Assembly (NCBI GenBank): GCA_040219575.1
Contig: JAVJSD010000056.1
Span: 1 to 64,000 of the forward strand
DNA: 64,000 bases
DNA from: JAVJSD01 sp040219575
GTDB lineage: Bacteria; Planctomycetota; Planctomycetia; Pirellulales; Pirellulaceae
Direction: 5' to 3'
Below are positions 24,844 to 32,675 of this stretch, piece after piece (the stretch's first letter is position 1; every line of letters starts with the position of its first letter). Below the pieces are notes generated by a model, which worked only from the letters and a program-made list of their open reading frames with translations, was not told the DNA's origin and did not search any database. The position numbers and the translations under genes are program-made.

Positions 24844-26271
24844 TTACTCCGCCGCGGCGGCGCGAACCTCCTGCCCGATGATATCGAGTTTCTCATCGCT
24901 CAGGTAGGCATAGCGGTTGACCCAGAAACCGTGCCCGCTGGCCTGGCACGCCACGCGAATGCGGCGTCGAAAATCGTCGGCCGGTCCGTAACCGTGAGCC
25001 AGCACGTGAATGGGGCAGTCCCCCGCGTCGGACTGGGCCTGGGCGATCTTGCGGGCTTGCGCCCGTTGGCCCATGGGGTGCGGCTGATCGGGCTCGGGAT
25101 AGCGATAGTCGTCGAGCGTCGGCAGTCCCTGGTCGTCGGCGATGTCGAGGACCGCCACCAGGCCCCGCACCAGCGACGCTTCGCAGAGCCCTTCGTTGGC
25201 GGCCAGCAATTGCTCGCCGTAGAACCGCAGCATCATCGCCCAGTGCATGCCGTACAACTTCACGGCCACCGCGTCGCAGTGTTCGGCGGCGCGCTGGAAG
25301 TCGAAACCCGAGACGATCGACCACGGCGGGGGAAACGCGCTCGGCTCGAGTTCGACGTGTTTCGCCGAGGCGTCGTCCATCACGCGGCGGAAACCTTCCA
25401 GCAGTTTCGCCGACAACAACGATTTGAACCTCAGCCAATCGGCCACGCCGGGATGTCGGGCGAGGTAATCCAGCAGCCGACCCTTGGCCGTTTCGCGATC
25501 ACTCCAGGCCTGCACGTCCGCGTCGGTCAGTCCGCCATGCAACTTGTCGTACAGCGCCCCCACGTCGGTTCGCATTCGCTCGAAATCGATGTCGAACCGC
25601 GCGGCCGCGGTTCGGGCATGTTCGCAGAAGTCGAGGAACACCGAGTCCAGCAGATAGGGCGGATACTCCGGCCAGTCGAAGCGAATGCCGTCGATGTCGC
25701 GATACGTCGATAACAGGTCGCGAATCAACGCGTGCTCGTAGGCCACGATGTGTTCGCTGGCGAGGCTGCCGTTCTTGTCGACGCGTTTGCCGGGCAGGCG
25801 CCCGTCGGGAAGACGCGGCGTGTCGTCCTCCGTGGGACCGCCGAACTGCACGCGATAACCTGGCGGAATGGCGGCCATCACCTGAAAATACACCTTCAGG
25901 CCGCGTTCTTTGGCCGCCGTGATGAAATCGGCCACCACATGTCCCTGCCGCCGAGTCAACTCGGTGGGAGAAGAAGGCTGATAGCGCAGGCCGTTGTACT
26001 GCGTGCGGTCGGGCTCCCAACTCGGGGCGGTGCGGACCCATAGCTCCCGCTTCCCCCACAGCGGACGATCGAGCAAACGCACCGAGCCCGCCTCGGCGTC
26101 GGCGGGCGGTTCACGGCTCCCCGTGGTCTCGTCGGCCGGCTCCATGACATAGGGGGAGGTGGCCACCGCCGTGACGCCCGCCCGCTCGAGGTTGTCCAAC
26201 AGCGCCTCGACGCCTTCGCTCTGGATGTACTCGGGCAGCACCGTGACGCCCACAAGTCGATTCTGATTCAT
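24844..26271 (-). CDS. TIM-barrel-like protein (glycoside-hydrolase-like)
   Basis: 475 residues from ATG 26271, no signal peptide. The pattern begins VGVTVLPEYIQSEGVEALLD and contains GLKVYFQVMAAIPPGYRVQF, DIDGIRFDWPEYPPYLLDSV and HVLAHGYGPADDFRRRIRVA: alternating strand and helix with acidic residues at strand ends, as in alpha-amylase-type or DUF4015-like TIM barrels. IRFDWPEY may carry the nucleophile or acid, but this is inference. It is a conserved planctomycetal type without an assigned substrate. The divergent PQQ protein begins about 240 bases away. Confidence 0.55.
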   Translation of the reverse strand: MNQNRLVGVTVLPEYIQSEGVEALLDNLERAGVTAVATSPYVMEPADETTGSREPPADAEAGSVRLLDRPLWGKRELWVRTAPSWEPDRTQYNGLRYQPSSPTELTRRQGHVVADFITAAKERGLKVYFQVMAAIPPGYRVQFGGPTEDDTPRLPDGRLPGKRVDKNGSLASEHIVAYEHALIRDLLSTYRDIDGIRFDWPEYPPYLLDSVFLDFCEHARTAAARFDIDFERMRTDVGALYDKLHGGLTDADVQAWSDRETAKGRLLDYLARHPGVADWLRFKSLLSAKLLEGFRRVMDDASAKHVELEPSAFPPPWSIVSGFDFQRAAEHCDAVAVKLYGMHWAMMLRFYGEQLLAANEGLCEASLVRGLVAVLDIADDQGLPTLDDYRYPEPDQPHPMGQRAQARKIAQAQSDAGDCPIHVLAHGYGPADDFRRRIRVACQASGHGFWVNRYAYLSDEKLDIIGQEVRAAAAE

Positions 26272-26507
26272 GCGATTGCGTGGTTGTTTGAATTCCGGCA
26301 GGTTCCAGTAGCGGCGCGGCGTTGGTCGGCGGACCGAAATCAGCCGCAGGGGACGACAGGGCGGGCGATCGCCGAGCCTCTGCTCAACACACTTTATCCG
26401 TTCTTCATCGGGCGGTGGTACGCTGTCCGCAAGAAAGCGGTGATTTCCCTCCCCCACTGGCGCATGTCCACCACGTCGATCGATCTTCCGCGTCGATCCC
26501 CGCAAGA

Positions 26508-27899
26508 ATGAGCAAGCGACTTTTACTCTGGACCGGGGCGTTGCTGCTTCTGGCGCTGGCGGCGACCAGCGCGGTCTTCGCCTGGCGGATGGCCAGCGAA
26601 ACCGCAAGGGGCTTCGCGGCTGACAAGGGCGAAGGGGATCCGCGCGAACCGACGATCGTCGCTGTCGCGCCGACGGCGGTTCCAACCGCGGATCCCCCGG
26701 GTTGGCCCAACCTGTTCGGGCCGCAACACAACAGCGTATCGAGCGAAGGGGGCCTGTCGGTCGCTTGGACGAGCGCCGGACCGCCGCGGGTCTGGAGTCG
26801 CGAAATTGGCACGGGCTACAGCGCGCCGGTCGCGCTCGGCGAACGCCTGATTGTGCTGCACCGGCTTGGCGACGAAGAGGTGGTCGAGTGCTTCGACCCC
26901 GAGACGGGCGACTCGCGCTGGCAGCACCGCTATCCAACTTCCTACCAGTGCAAGTACCGCTACAGCAATGGGCCCTACAGCACTCCCATCATCGACGACG
27001 AGTTCGTGTTCGCCGTGGGGGCGGAAGGCGCCCTGCGTTGTCTGAACGCCGCCGACGGCCAACTCGTCTGGCGGCGCGACCTGAGTGACGAATACCAGCT
27101 GGAGGAAGGCCTCTTCGGCGTCGGCTCGACGCCGCTGCTCGAAGGAGATCGACTGATCTTCAATGTCGGCGCCTACAAGGACGACGCCGGCGTCATCGCG
27201 CTGGATCGACGAACCGGCGCGACACTCTGGACCGCCACCGACCATCGGGCCGGTTACGCCACGCCCATCGCCGCCACGATTCACGGGAGGCGCTACGTAT
27301 TCGTGGTGACGTACGAAGGGCTGGTCGCGCTCGACCCGCGCGACGGCCGCGTGTTCTGGAGCATCGACCAGCGCCCCATGTCGCCCGATTCGCTCAACGC
27401 CACGTCGCCGGCGGTTTGGGGCGATCTGGTGCTGATGGTGACCGGCCCGGGACCGGGCGCGCTTTGCCTGCGCGTGTCGCCCGACGGCGGATACGAGGAG
27501 GTGTGGCGCGACCGCCGCGTGCTCGACAGCCAGTTCAATCCGCTGGTCTGCACGGACGGATATCTGTTTGGCTACACGTCGAGTCGGCAGGGAGGGGCGG
27601 TGTTTCGCTGTGTGCAGGCCGCCACGGGGCGGATGTGCTGGGAGTGGGAGTCGGTGCTCGACCGCGGCACGGTGTTGGCCGCCGACGGCAAACTGATCTT
27701 GTTGGGCGAGCAAGGCCATCTGGCGGCGCTGGCAGCCACTCCCCGTGAGGCGCGGCCATTGTCGCCGATTGTCGAACCGCTCTTGAGCGGTCCTTGCTAC
27801 TCGGCGCCCGCCCTGCATCGCGGGCGACTCATTCTTCGCAACGAAGGCACGTTGCTGTCGCTCGACCTGCGCGACACGGCTTCGCTAGACAGCCCGTAG
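26508..27899 (+). CDS. PQQ-type beta-propeller membrane-anchored protein
   Basis: 463 residues. The N-terminal signal or anchor (about 4-26, LLLWTGALLLLALAATSAVF) is followed by an outer-wall beta-propeller with repeated blades such as VVECFDPETGDSRW, ALRCLNAADGQLVW, VIALDRRTGATLW and LVALDPRDGRVFW, the quinoprotein/BamB-like pattern. No catalytic residues of dehydrogenases are evident, so it is probably a scaffold or binding protein. The stop TAG (27897-27899) lies in the first bases of a family A hairpin repeat (GTAGC). Confidence 0.85.
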   Translation: MSKRLLLWTGALLLLALAATSAVFAWRMASETARGFAADKGEGDPREPTIVAVAPTAVPTADPPGWPNLFGPQHNSVSSEGGLSVAWTSAGPPRVWSREIGTGYSAPVALGERLIVLHRLGDEEVVECFDPETGDSRWQHRYPTSYQCKYRYSNGPYSTPIIDDEFVFAVGAEGALRCLNAADGQLVWRRDLSDEYQLEEGLFGVGSTPLLEGDRLIFNVGAYKDDAGVIALDRRTGATLWTATDHRAGYATPIAATIHGRRYVFVVTYEGLVALDPRDGRVFWSIDQRPMSPDSLNATSPAVWGDLVLMVTGPGPGALCLRVSPDGGYEEVWRDRRVLDSQFNPLVCTDGYLFGYTSSRQGGAVFRCVQAATGRMCWEWESVLDRGTVLAADGKLILLGEQGHLAALAATPREARPLSPIVEPLLSGPCYSAPALHRGRLILRNEGTLLSLDLRDTASLDSP

Positions 27900-27960
27900 C
27901 GGAAGTCGCCAGACTTCCAACATCTTTTGCTCATCGGAACTCTGGCGAGTTCCGCTACGC
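27896..27960. repeat. Hairpin repeat, family A (contains stop codon)
   Basis: GTAGCGGAAGTCGCCAGACT at the left and CGAGTTCCGCTACGC at the right. The first TAG is the stop of the upstream PQQ protein. A family B arm follows near 28000-28017, before the converging HtrA gene. Confidence 0.8.
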
Positions 27961-28018
27961 AGCAATGCGCCGTCGCGCCATTTCAAGCGCAGCAGTTCGA
28001 CCTCCGTCGTACTTGCGA

Positions 28019-29374
28019 TTAACGACGGGCCGGCATCGATGCGTGCATGTGGCCGTAGAGCGTTTCGTTGCCGCGGAGAATGTAGAACTTGATCGGCTGG
28101 AGCGTGGCGAACTCGGCGTGCCGCATGATGTAGTCGATGTTGTCCAGCGAAATCGTCTCCCAGTGGTGCATGCCCACCAACACGTCGCCTCGCCGAATGC
28201 CCTGCAGCGCCGCCGGGCCGTCGGGCCGCACTTCCACGACTTTCAATCCTCCGCGGTATCGCGAGTTGTAGCGTGCGAAGGTTTCCGTCGTAATCGGCGC
28301 CAGTCGCATGCCGAGCGTATCCCATTGGGGATCCGAAGCGGCGACCGTTTGCGGCGAGGCGGCCGTCATCACCAGGCTCAATCGCATGGGAGCGCCGCCG
28401 CGCTGCACGGTGACGGCGACTTCCTCGCCGGGTTTACGGCCGAGCAGGGCCCGTTCGAAATCGAGCGACCGATTGACCGGCACCTCTCCCACCGAAACGA
28501 CCACGTCGCCCGATTGCAGTCCCGCTTTCGCGGCGGGGCTTTCTTGCTCGATCGAGGCCACCGAGTAGCGGGATTTGGCGTCGACAATCTGGGTCTCGCC
28601 GATCACTCCATGCGTGAGTCGTTCCCGGCGTTCGACGCTCATCATCCGCGCGGCCACCGCCAACGCCTCGTCGATGGGGATGGCGAAGCCGATTCCCTGG
28701 GCCCCGACGCGAACCGCCACGTTGATGCCGATCATCTCGCCGTCGATGTTCAGCAGGGGTCCGCCCGAGTTGCCCGGGTTGATGCTGGCGTCGGTCTGAA
28801 TCAGGTGGTGGTATTTCTGATCGTCGCTGACCTGCACGGTGCGATGCAGCGCGCTGATGATGCCCCGCGTGACCGTGTGCTCGTAGCCGAAAGCGTTGCC
28901 TACCGCGATCACCGGCTCACCGGTCATCAGGTCGCTCGACGTGCCGATGTGGATCACCGGCAGCGGGTCGTCCGTCGGGATGCGAATGATCGCCAGGTCG
29001 GTTCGCGGGTCGTGATCGACCATTTGCGCGATGACCGTCCTCTCGTCGGAGAGCGTCACCTGAATGCGGGCCACGCCTTCAATCACGTGATAATTCGTGA
29101 TGATGTATCCGCGTTCATCGATGACGACGCCCGTTCCCATGCCGTTGACCTGGCGGTAGGAGTCGGTGGGCGCGAATTGCTCGCCGCTGCGGACCGTCTT
29201 GCGGCCGTGGATGTTGACGATCGAATCGCGGGCGTTTTCCACGGCGCGGACGATGGCCGTACGGCGCAAGGCGGAGGCGTGCAACGGATGCGAACACGCA
29301 ATCGCCGCCAGAAACGCCAACAAACAGGCAGCCGAAGGCGTAACGCGTCCGCCGCCGCAGGATTGTCGGACCAT
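28019..29374 (-). CDS. HtrA/Deg-type periplasmic serine protease
   Basis: 451 residues. Signal peptide about 1-34 (ACLLAFLAAIACSHPLHASA). The trypsin-like domain has the full triad: His96 in IITNYHVIEG, Asp126 in RTDLAIIRIP, Ser203 in INPGNSGGPL. Two PDZ domains follow (about 270-345, with SPAAKAGLQSGDVVVSVGEV, and 370-445, with GPAALQGIRRGDVLVGMHHW). It degrades or refolds misfolded envelope proteins. The paralogue class (DegP, DegQ or DegS) cannot be told from this alone. RBS before ATG 29374 is weak. Confidence 0.93.
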   Translation of the reverse strand: MVRQSCGGGRVTPSAACLLAFLAAIACSHPLHASALRRTAIVRAVENARDSIVNIHGRKTVRSGEQFAPTDSYRQVNGMGTGVVIDERGYIITNYHVIEGVARIQVTLSDERTVIAQMVDHDPRTDLAIIRIPTDDPLPVIHIGTSSDLMTGEPVIAVGNAFGYEHTVTRGIISALHRTVQVSDDQKYHHLIQTDASINPGNSGGPLLNIDGEMIGINVAVRVGAQGIGFAIPIDEALAVAARMMSVERRERLTHGVIGETQIVDAKSRYSVASIEQESPAAKAGLQSGDVVVSVGEVPVNRSLDFERALLGRKPGEEVAVTVQRGGAPMRLSLVMTAASPQTVAASDPQWDTLGMRLAPITTETFARYNSRYRGGLKVVEVRPDGPAALQGIRRGDVLVGMHHWETISLDNIDYIMRHAEFATLQPIKFYILRGNETLYGHMHASMPARR

Positions 29375-29593
29375 GGATCGCTCGTCGGTATGGCAAACTG
29401 TGCGCGGGAGGCCGGTCCGCCCCCGGCCGCACAGCGGGGCATGCAGAGTGTGGGGCGCGGAATTGTCTGAAGCATGAATCGGTCTCGATGCGGCTCACGC
29501 GTTAGCCGGCGGGCGATCAACCCGTAAACCTCACCTAACTTGACAGGACTCTTTCACGCTCGTCGTTGCACCGATTTGCGCGAAGGGGCTTGA

Positions 29594-29977
29594 TTAGCCG
29601 TCCGGAGTCGGCTGCGGCGAAGGAGGCAGAAGTTCGCCCGGTGGTTGCGGTGGTGTGGGGCCGAATTCCGGCTGCGGCATCAACATGGGCGCGGCGGCAT
29701 GCGGCGCCGGGGGGAGGGGAGCAGGCAGCGAATCGCTGCGGGGCGCGAAGACATTATCGGTCGGCAAGGGGTGGAATTTGGCGTTGGGGGCGGCCGGATC
29801 GATCGTCGGCATCAGGTGCAAACGCAGCCCGCTCAGCCAGTGGCCGCTTCGGCAAGGGCGATGACATCGCATGTCGCCGCACGCCCAGTGCCGCATGCAA
29901 CCCGGCGTTGACACCAGCAGCATCGCCAACCACATCAACCCGGCGGTCGTCCGCCGCCACTTGAATCTCGCCTGCAA
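29594..29977 (-). CDS. Small Pro-rich lipoprotein
   Basis: 127 residues from TTG 29977, which has GGAGG about ten bases upstream. A short basic N-terminus and hydrophobic segment end in VSTPGC (lipidated Cys27), followed by a Cys/His-rich stretch (HWACGDMRCHRPCRSGHW) and a long Pro/Ala-rich, probably disordered tail (LPAPLPPAPHAAAPMLMPQP). The CxxxxC...C cluster might bind metal or form disulfides. Function unknown. Confidence 0.6.
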   Translation of the reverse strand: MQARFKWRRTTAGLMWLAMLLVSTPGCMRHWACGDMRCHRPCRSGHWLSGLRLHLMPTIDPAAPNAKFHPLPTDNVFAPRSDSLPAPLPPAPHAAAPMLMPQPEFGPTPPQPPGELLPPSPQPTPDG

Positions 29978-30002
29978 TGCGCACCCCCCTCCCTGACGTG
30001 CA

Positions 30003-30042
30003 AGAGGCGATCACGCGATCGCCCGGAAAACCAGTCGCCTCT
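30003..30042 (-). terminator. Possible transcript-end hairpin
   Basis: Perfect 8-bp arms AGAGGCGA/TCGCCTCT with a 24-base loop lie between the Rossmann-protein gene and the lipoprotein gene, both on the minus strand. No strong T tract, so this is tentative. Confidence 0.3.
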
Positions 30043-30100
30043 CTCTTCATCGGAAGGGGGGCGGCCGCACTTTCAATGCAACCGGCAAATTCTGCCTGAT

Positions 30101-31432
30101 TTACTTCGGCGGCTCCGATTCGACCGGCGGCGGCTTGCCTTGCTCGGTCGAGGGAGTCGCTCGCTTGGGGCGATCGAGCAGCACCAGCAACAACAACTGC
30201 AGCAAGAGAAACGCGGCCAGGGGATACACGGGCCACAGACGCAGCAGCACGTGCATCGAGTTGGTCGACCTCGCAGGCTTGCCGCCGCCGCCGTCGGCGC
30301 TGACCGCGTCCGGCTGATGCTGCGCCAAGCGGATCCCTTCGACCACCGCCCACACCAGCACGCCTGCTAGCAGCAGCAGGATGACGGCGCACCCTCCCAC
30401 CGCCATCATGCCCTTGAAGGTCTTTTCCTCACTGGCGATCGCGCCGTGAATCGGCACGGTGCGGCCGCGGCGAAGACTCTCCTCCACGACGCCGGCCACT
30501 TCCAGGTCGCGGCACGCCTCGGGCCAGTTCGACACCCCCACCTGCGAAGACGCCCGCCCCGCCGACTTCGCCGACTTTGACGACAACGACTTTGACGACA
30601 ACGCGTCGTCCAGCAGGTCGAGCGCGGCGCGGGGCGAGTCGTGGTCGATCGTTCGCGTGCTCGGCGCATCGCCGACGATCTCAAGTCGCCAGGCCTCGGC
30701 GGAGTCCGGCATTTCGAGAACGGCTTTCCCGCGACTGCCGACCGCCGACAGTCGTCCCCCCTCGTCGCCCGCGGCGGGCGAGACCGCCCAACGCACCAGC
30801 ACGCCGGCGTTGGTGGTCAGCGTGACGTTCAAACTGGCCCAGCCGTCCTGGCCGGCGGCGGTGGCGTTGACACTGGCCACGCTTCCCGCTGTCTCGCGCA
30901 GCAGGCCGATGTCGCGAACGAGGCTTCGCACGACGCTCTCGCGGCGTCGATCGCGCAGTCGGCGCTCCAGCAGCAATTGCTCGGTAGCCCCCATGGCGGA
31001 CGCTTCGCCGGCCTGGATCATCCGTGACATTTCGGCCAGGGCGGGGTGTCCCATGCCGGGCGTATAGGCCACCAGCGGCGCGCCGGTGTCGTCGCGAATC
31101 ATGTCCAGTTCGAACGCCAGGATCGCCTCGCAAGCGGGCTGGATCAACAACAGCGGGGTTTCGTTCTGCGCGATGCGGCGCAGTTGCTCCTGCCTTGAGG
31201 CCTCATCTCCCGCCTCCATCGGCGACACAACCACCGCATCGGCCAGATGGCCCGAAAGCATTGCCTGCCACTCGTCCACTCGCAGTCCGGCCGGCGCCAG
31301 CCGCAACAGGTCGGCATCGTCTCGGTCATCCACCAGCCAGCAGGCGACGGAGAATCGAGGGTCGGATTTGACGGCGCGAGCGATCTCGAGGGCGTCGTGC
31401 GAGGCGCCAAGTAGTGCCAGTTTCCAGGCCAT
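30101..31432 (-). CDS. Gfo/Idh-like Rossmann protein with membrane anchor
   Basis: 443 residues. The N-terminus LALLGASHDALEIARAV is a nucleotide-binding Rossmann start, followed by segments like PLLLIQPACEAILAFELDMI and RTVPIHGAIASEEKTFKGMM that follow the order of Gfo/Idh/MocA oxidoreductases. The usual GxGxxG is replaced by GASH, and the catalytic Lys/His of active members is not evident, so it may be non-catalytic. A Ser/Lys linker (about 285-300) precedes two predicted membrane helices (about 345-370 and 400-425) and a Pro-rich tail. Possibly a sensor or a fused membrane tether. Confidence 0.55.
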   Translation of the reverse strand: MAWKLALLGASHDALEIARAVKSDPRFSVACWLVDDRDDADLLRLAPAGLRVDEWQAMLSGHLADAVVVSPMEAGDEASRQEQLRRIAQNETPLLLIQPACEAILAFELDMIRDDTGAPLVAYTPGMGHPALAEMSRMIQAGEASAMGATEQLLLERRLRDRRRESVVRSLVRDIGLLRETAGSVASVNATAAGQDGWASLNVTLTTNAGVLVRWAVSPAAGDEGGRLSAVGSRGKAVLEMPDSAEAWRLEIVGDAPSTRTIDHDSPRAALDLLDDALSSKSLSSKSAKSAGRASSQVGVSNWPEACRDLEVAGVVEESLRRGRTVPIHGAIASEEKTFKGMMAVGGCAVILLLLAGVLVWAVVEGIRLAQHQPDAVSADGGGGKPARSTNSMHVLLRLWPVYPLAAFLLLQLLLLVLLDRPKRATPSTEQGKPPPVESEPPK

Positions 31433-31655
31433 GAAACAACGCCAGGGACTTGCCCGTCGAAGGGAGTGCAGGACGAGACGACGGCGAACGGCGATCTCGG
31501 CGACGTCGGTGGACTCGGACTTCCTATGATAACCGGCAGGCCGACAATCGTCCTGAGGGCGGGGGAGGTGGATTCGCGTACGACGGACGTGGTCGTCGAC
31601 GTTTGTCGCTTCAAAAAGCGTCCCCGCGGCGCAAATGCGTCCTCCGCAGCGCATA

Positions 31656-31732
31656 GGAAAAGCCGCCCGACTGCCGGCCGGAGAGAACAGTCGCCCTGGG
31701 ACTGTCCTCTCCGGCGCGCAGACGAGCGGCTT
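31656..31732 (-). terminator. Rho-independent terminator of HU gene
   Basis: On the minus strand, outer arms AAGCCGC/GCGGCTT and inner arms CCGGAGAG plus GACAGTC / GACTGT plus CTCTCCGG fold into a long stem, immediately followed by TTTT. It lies about 30 bases after the HU stop. Confidence 0.7.
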
Positions 31733-31760
31733 GACCGTGAGCGGATCCGTTGAGCAGAGC

Positions 31761-32081
31761 TCAGACCGAGTCGCGTAGCGCCTTCAGGGGGCGAATCTTG
31801 ACATCGTTGCGGGCTGGCTTGGCTTTAAAGATCGTCTCTTCACCGGTGAACGGGTTGATACCCTTCCGCTCTTTGGTGGCCGGCTTGCGCTTGACCATGA
31901 ACTTGCAGAGTCCCGGGAGCGTGAACTCACCGGTTCCCCGCTTGCCGAGGTCCTTCTTGATCTCTTCGGCGAGAGCCTCGAAGACGGCAGTCACCTGCTT
32001 CTTCGACAGCTCGGTCGCCTCGGCGATACTGTTGAGGACTTCGGTCTTGGTTCGCTTCTTCTTGACGGGGGCTTTCGCCAT
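31761..32081 (-). CDS. hup: DNA-binding protein HU
   Basis: 106 residues, basic. The core KTEVLNSIAEATELSKKQVT, the LPGLCKFMVKRKPATKERKG beta-arm region with NPFTGEETIFKAKPARN is HU/IHF. The N-terminal AKAPVKKKR extension is mildly unusual, as is the LPGLC in place of LxGFG. HU compacts the nucleoid; in Planctomycetes several HU paralogues are common. A strong ribosome site AAGGAGGG nine bases upstream and a terminator downstream show that this is a single-gene transcript. Confidence 0.95.
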   Translation of the reverse strand: MAKAPVKKKRTKTEVLNSIAEATELSKKQVTAVFEALAEEIKKDLGKRGTGEFTLPGLCKFMVKRKPATKERKGINPFTGEETIFKAKPARNDVKIRPLKALRDSV

Positions 32082-32149
32082 GTTGCATCACCCTCCTTGT
32101 GAGGTGGTAGCGGAGCGCGGAACGCGTATTTGCGTCGGAAAACGCGATG

Positions 32150-32177
32150 ATTAGATACATTGATCGACAAATTGCAA
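32150..32177 (-). promoter_or_regulatory. Candidate sigma-70 promoter of HU gene
   Basis: Minus strand TTGCAA (32177-32172), 16 bases, TCTAAT (32155-32150), about 70 bases before the HU ATG. Both hexamers are near consensus and the surrounding DNA is AT-rich for this genome. Confidence 0.4.
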
Positions 32178-32675
32178 GCCGGTTTGGCCAGAAAACCCGG
32201 CAAAATCGGCAAAATTCGCCCAATCCGTAGCATTGGGTCCGCAAAGCAGCGCGGTTTTTGAACTATACGTCAAACAAAACCGGGCCGTGTCCAAATCCAA
32301 CAGGGACCTGAGCGGTCGAGCACGCCGACTCCCGAACGCCGGCCGCTTGGAGGAAGATGAGCGGCTGCGAACTGGGTGGGACCGTCGATCCGAATCGCTT
32401 CGCCTCCGTCCCCGCTTCCGCCGGGCACACTCTTTGCTTGCCCCACCAGCCCGCTTTTTTTAAGATATTCTAGCGCAAAAGGTTACGTTGCCGACCCACG
32501 GAGGCGGCGGGGCCCAAGGAGAGCGTCTGGTCGAACGTTCCTGTTTCGACCGAGGGAAATTCGGCGACGGGCGGAACGAAATCGTGGGCTGACGGGACCA
32601 ACCTTATGGCCTCACGTTGCGAGGCGCTCGCTCGGCCACGCTTGAGGAATCGAAATCATCATGAAGGAACGTTGC
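32178..32675. other. Divergent intergenic region before the 1515-residue protein
   Basis: About 500 bases between HU and the next plus-strand gene; AT-rich near HU, no repeat or RNA gene recognised. It presumably carries the promoter of the plus-strand gene. Confidence 0.35.
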
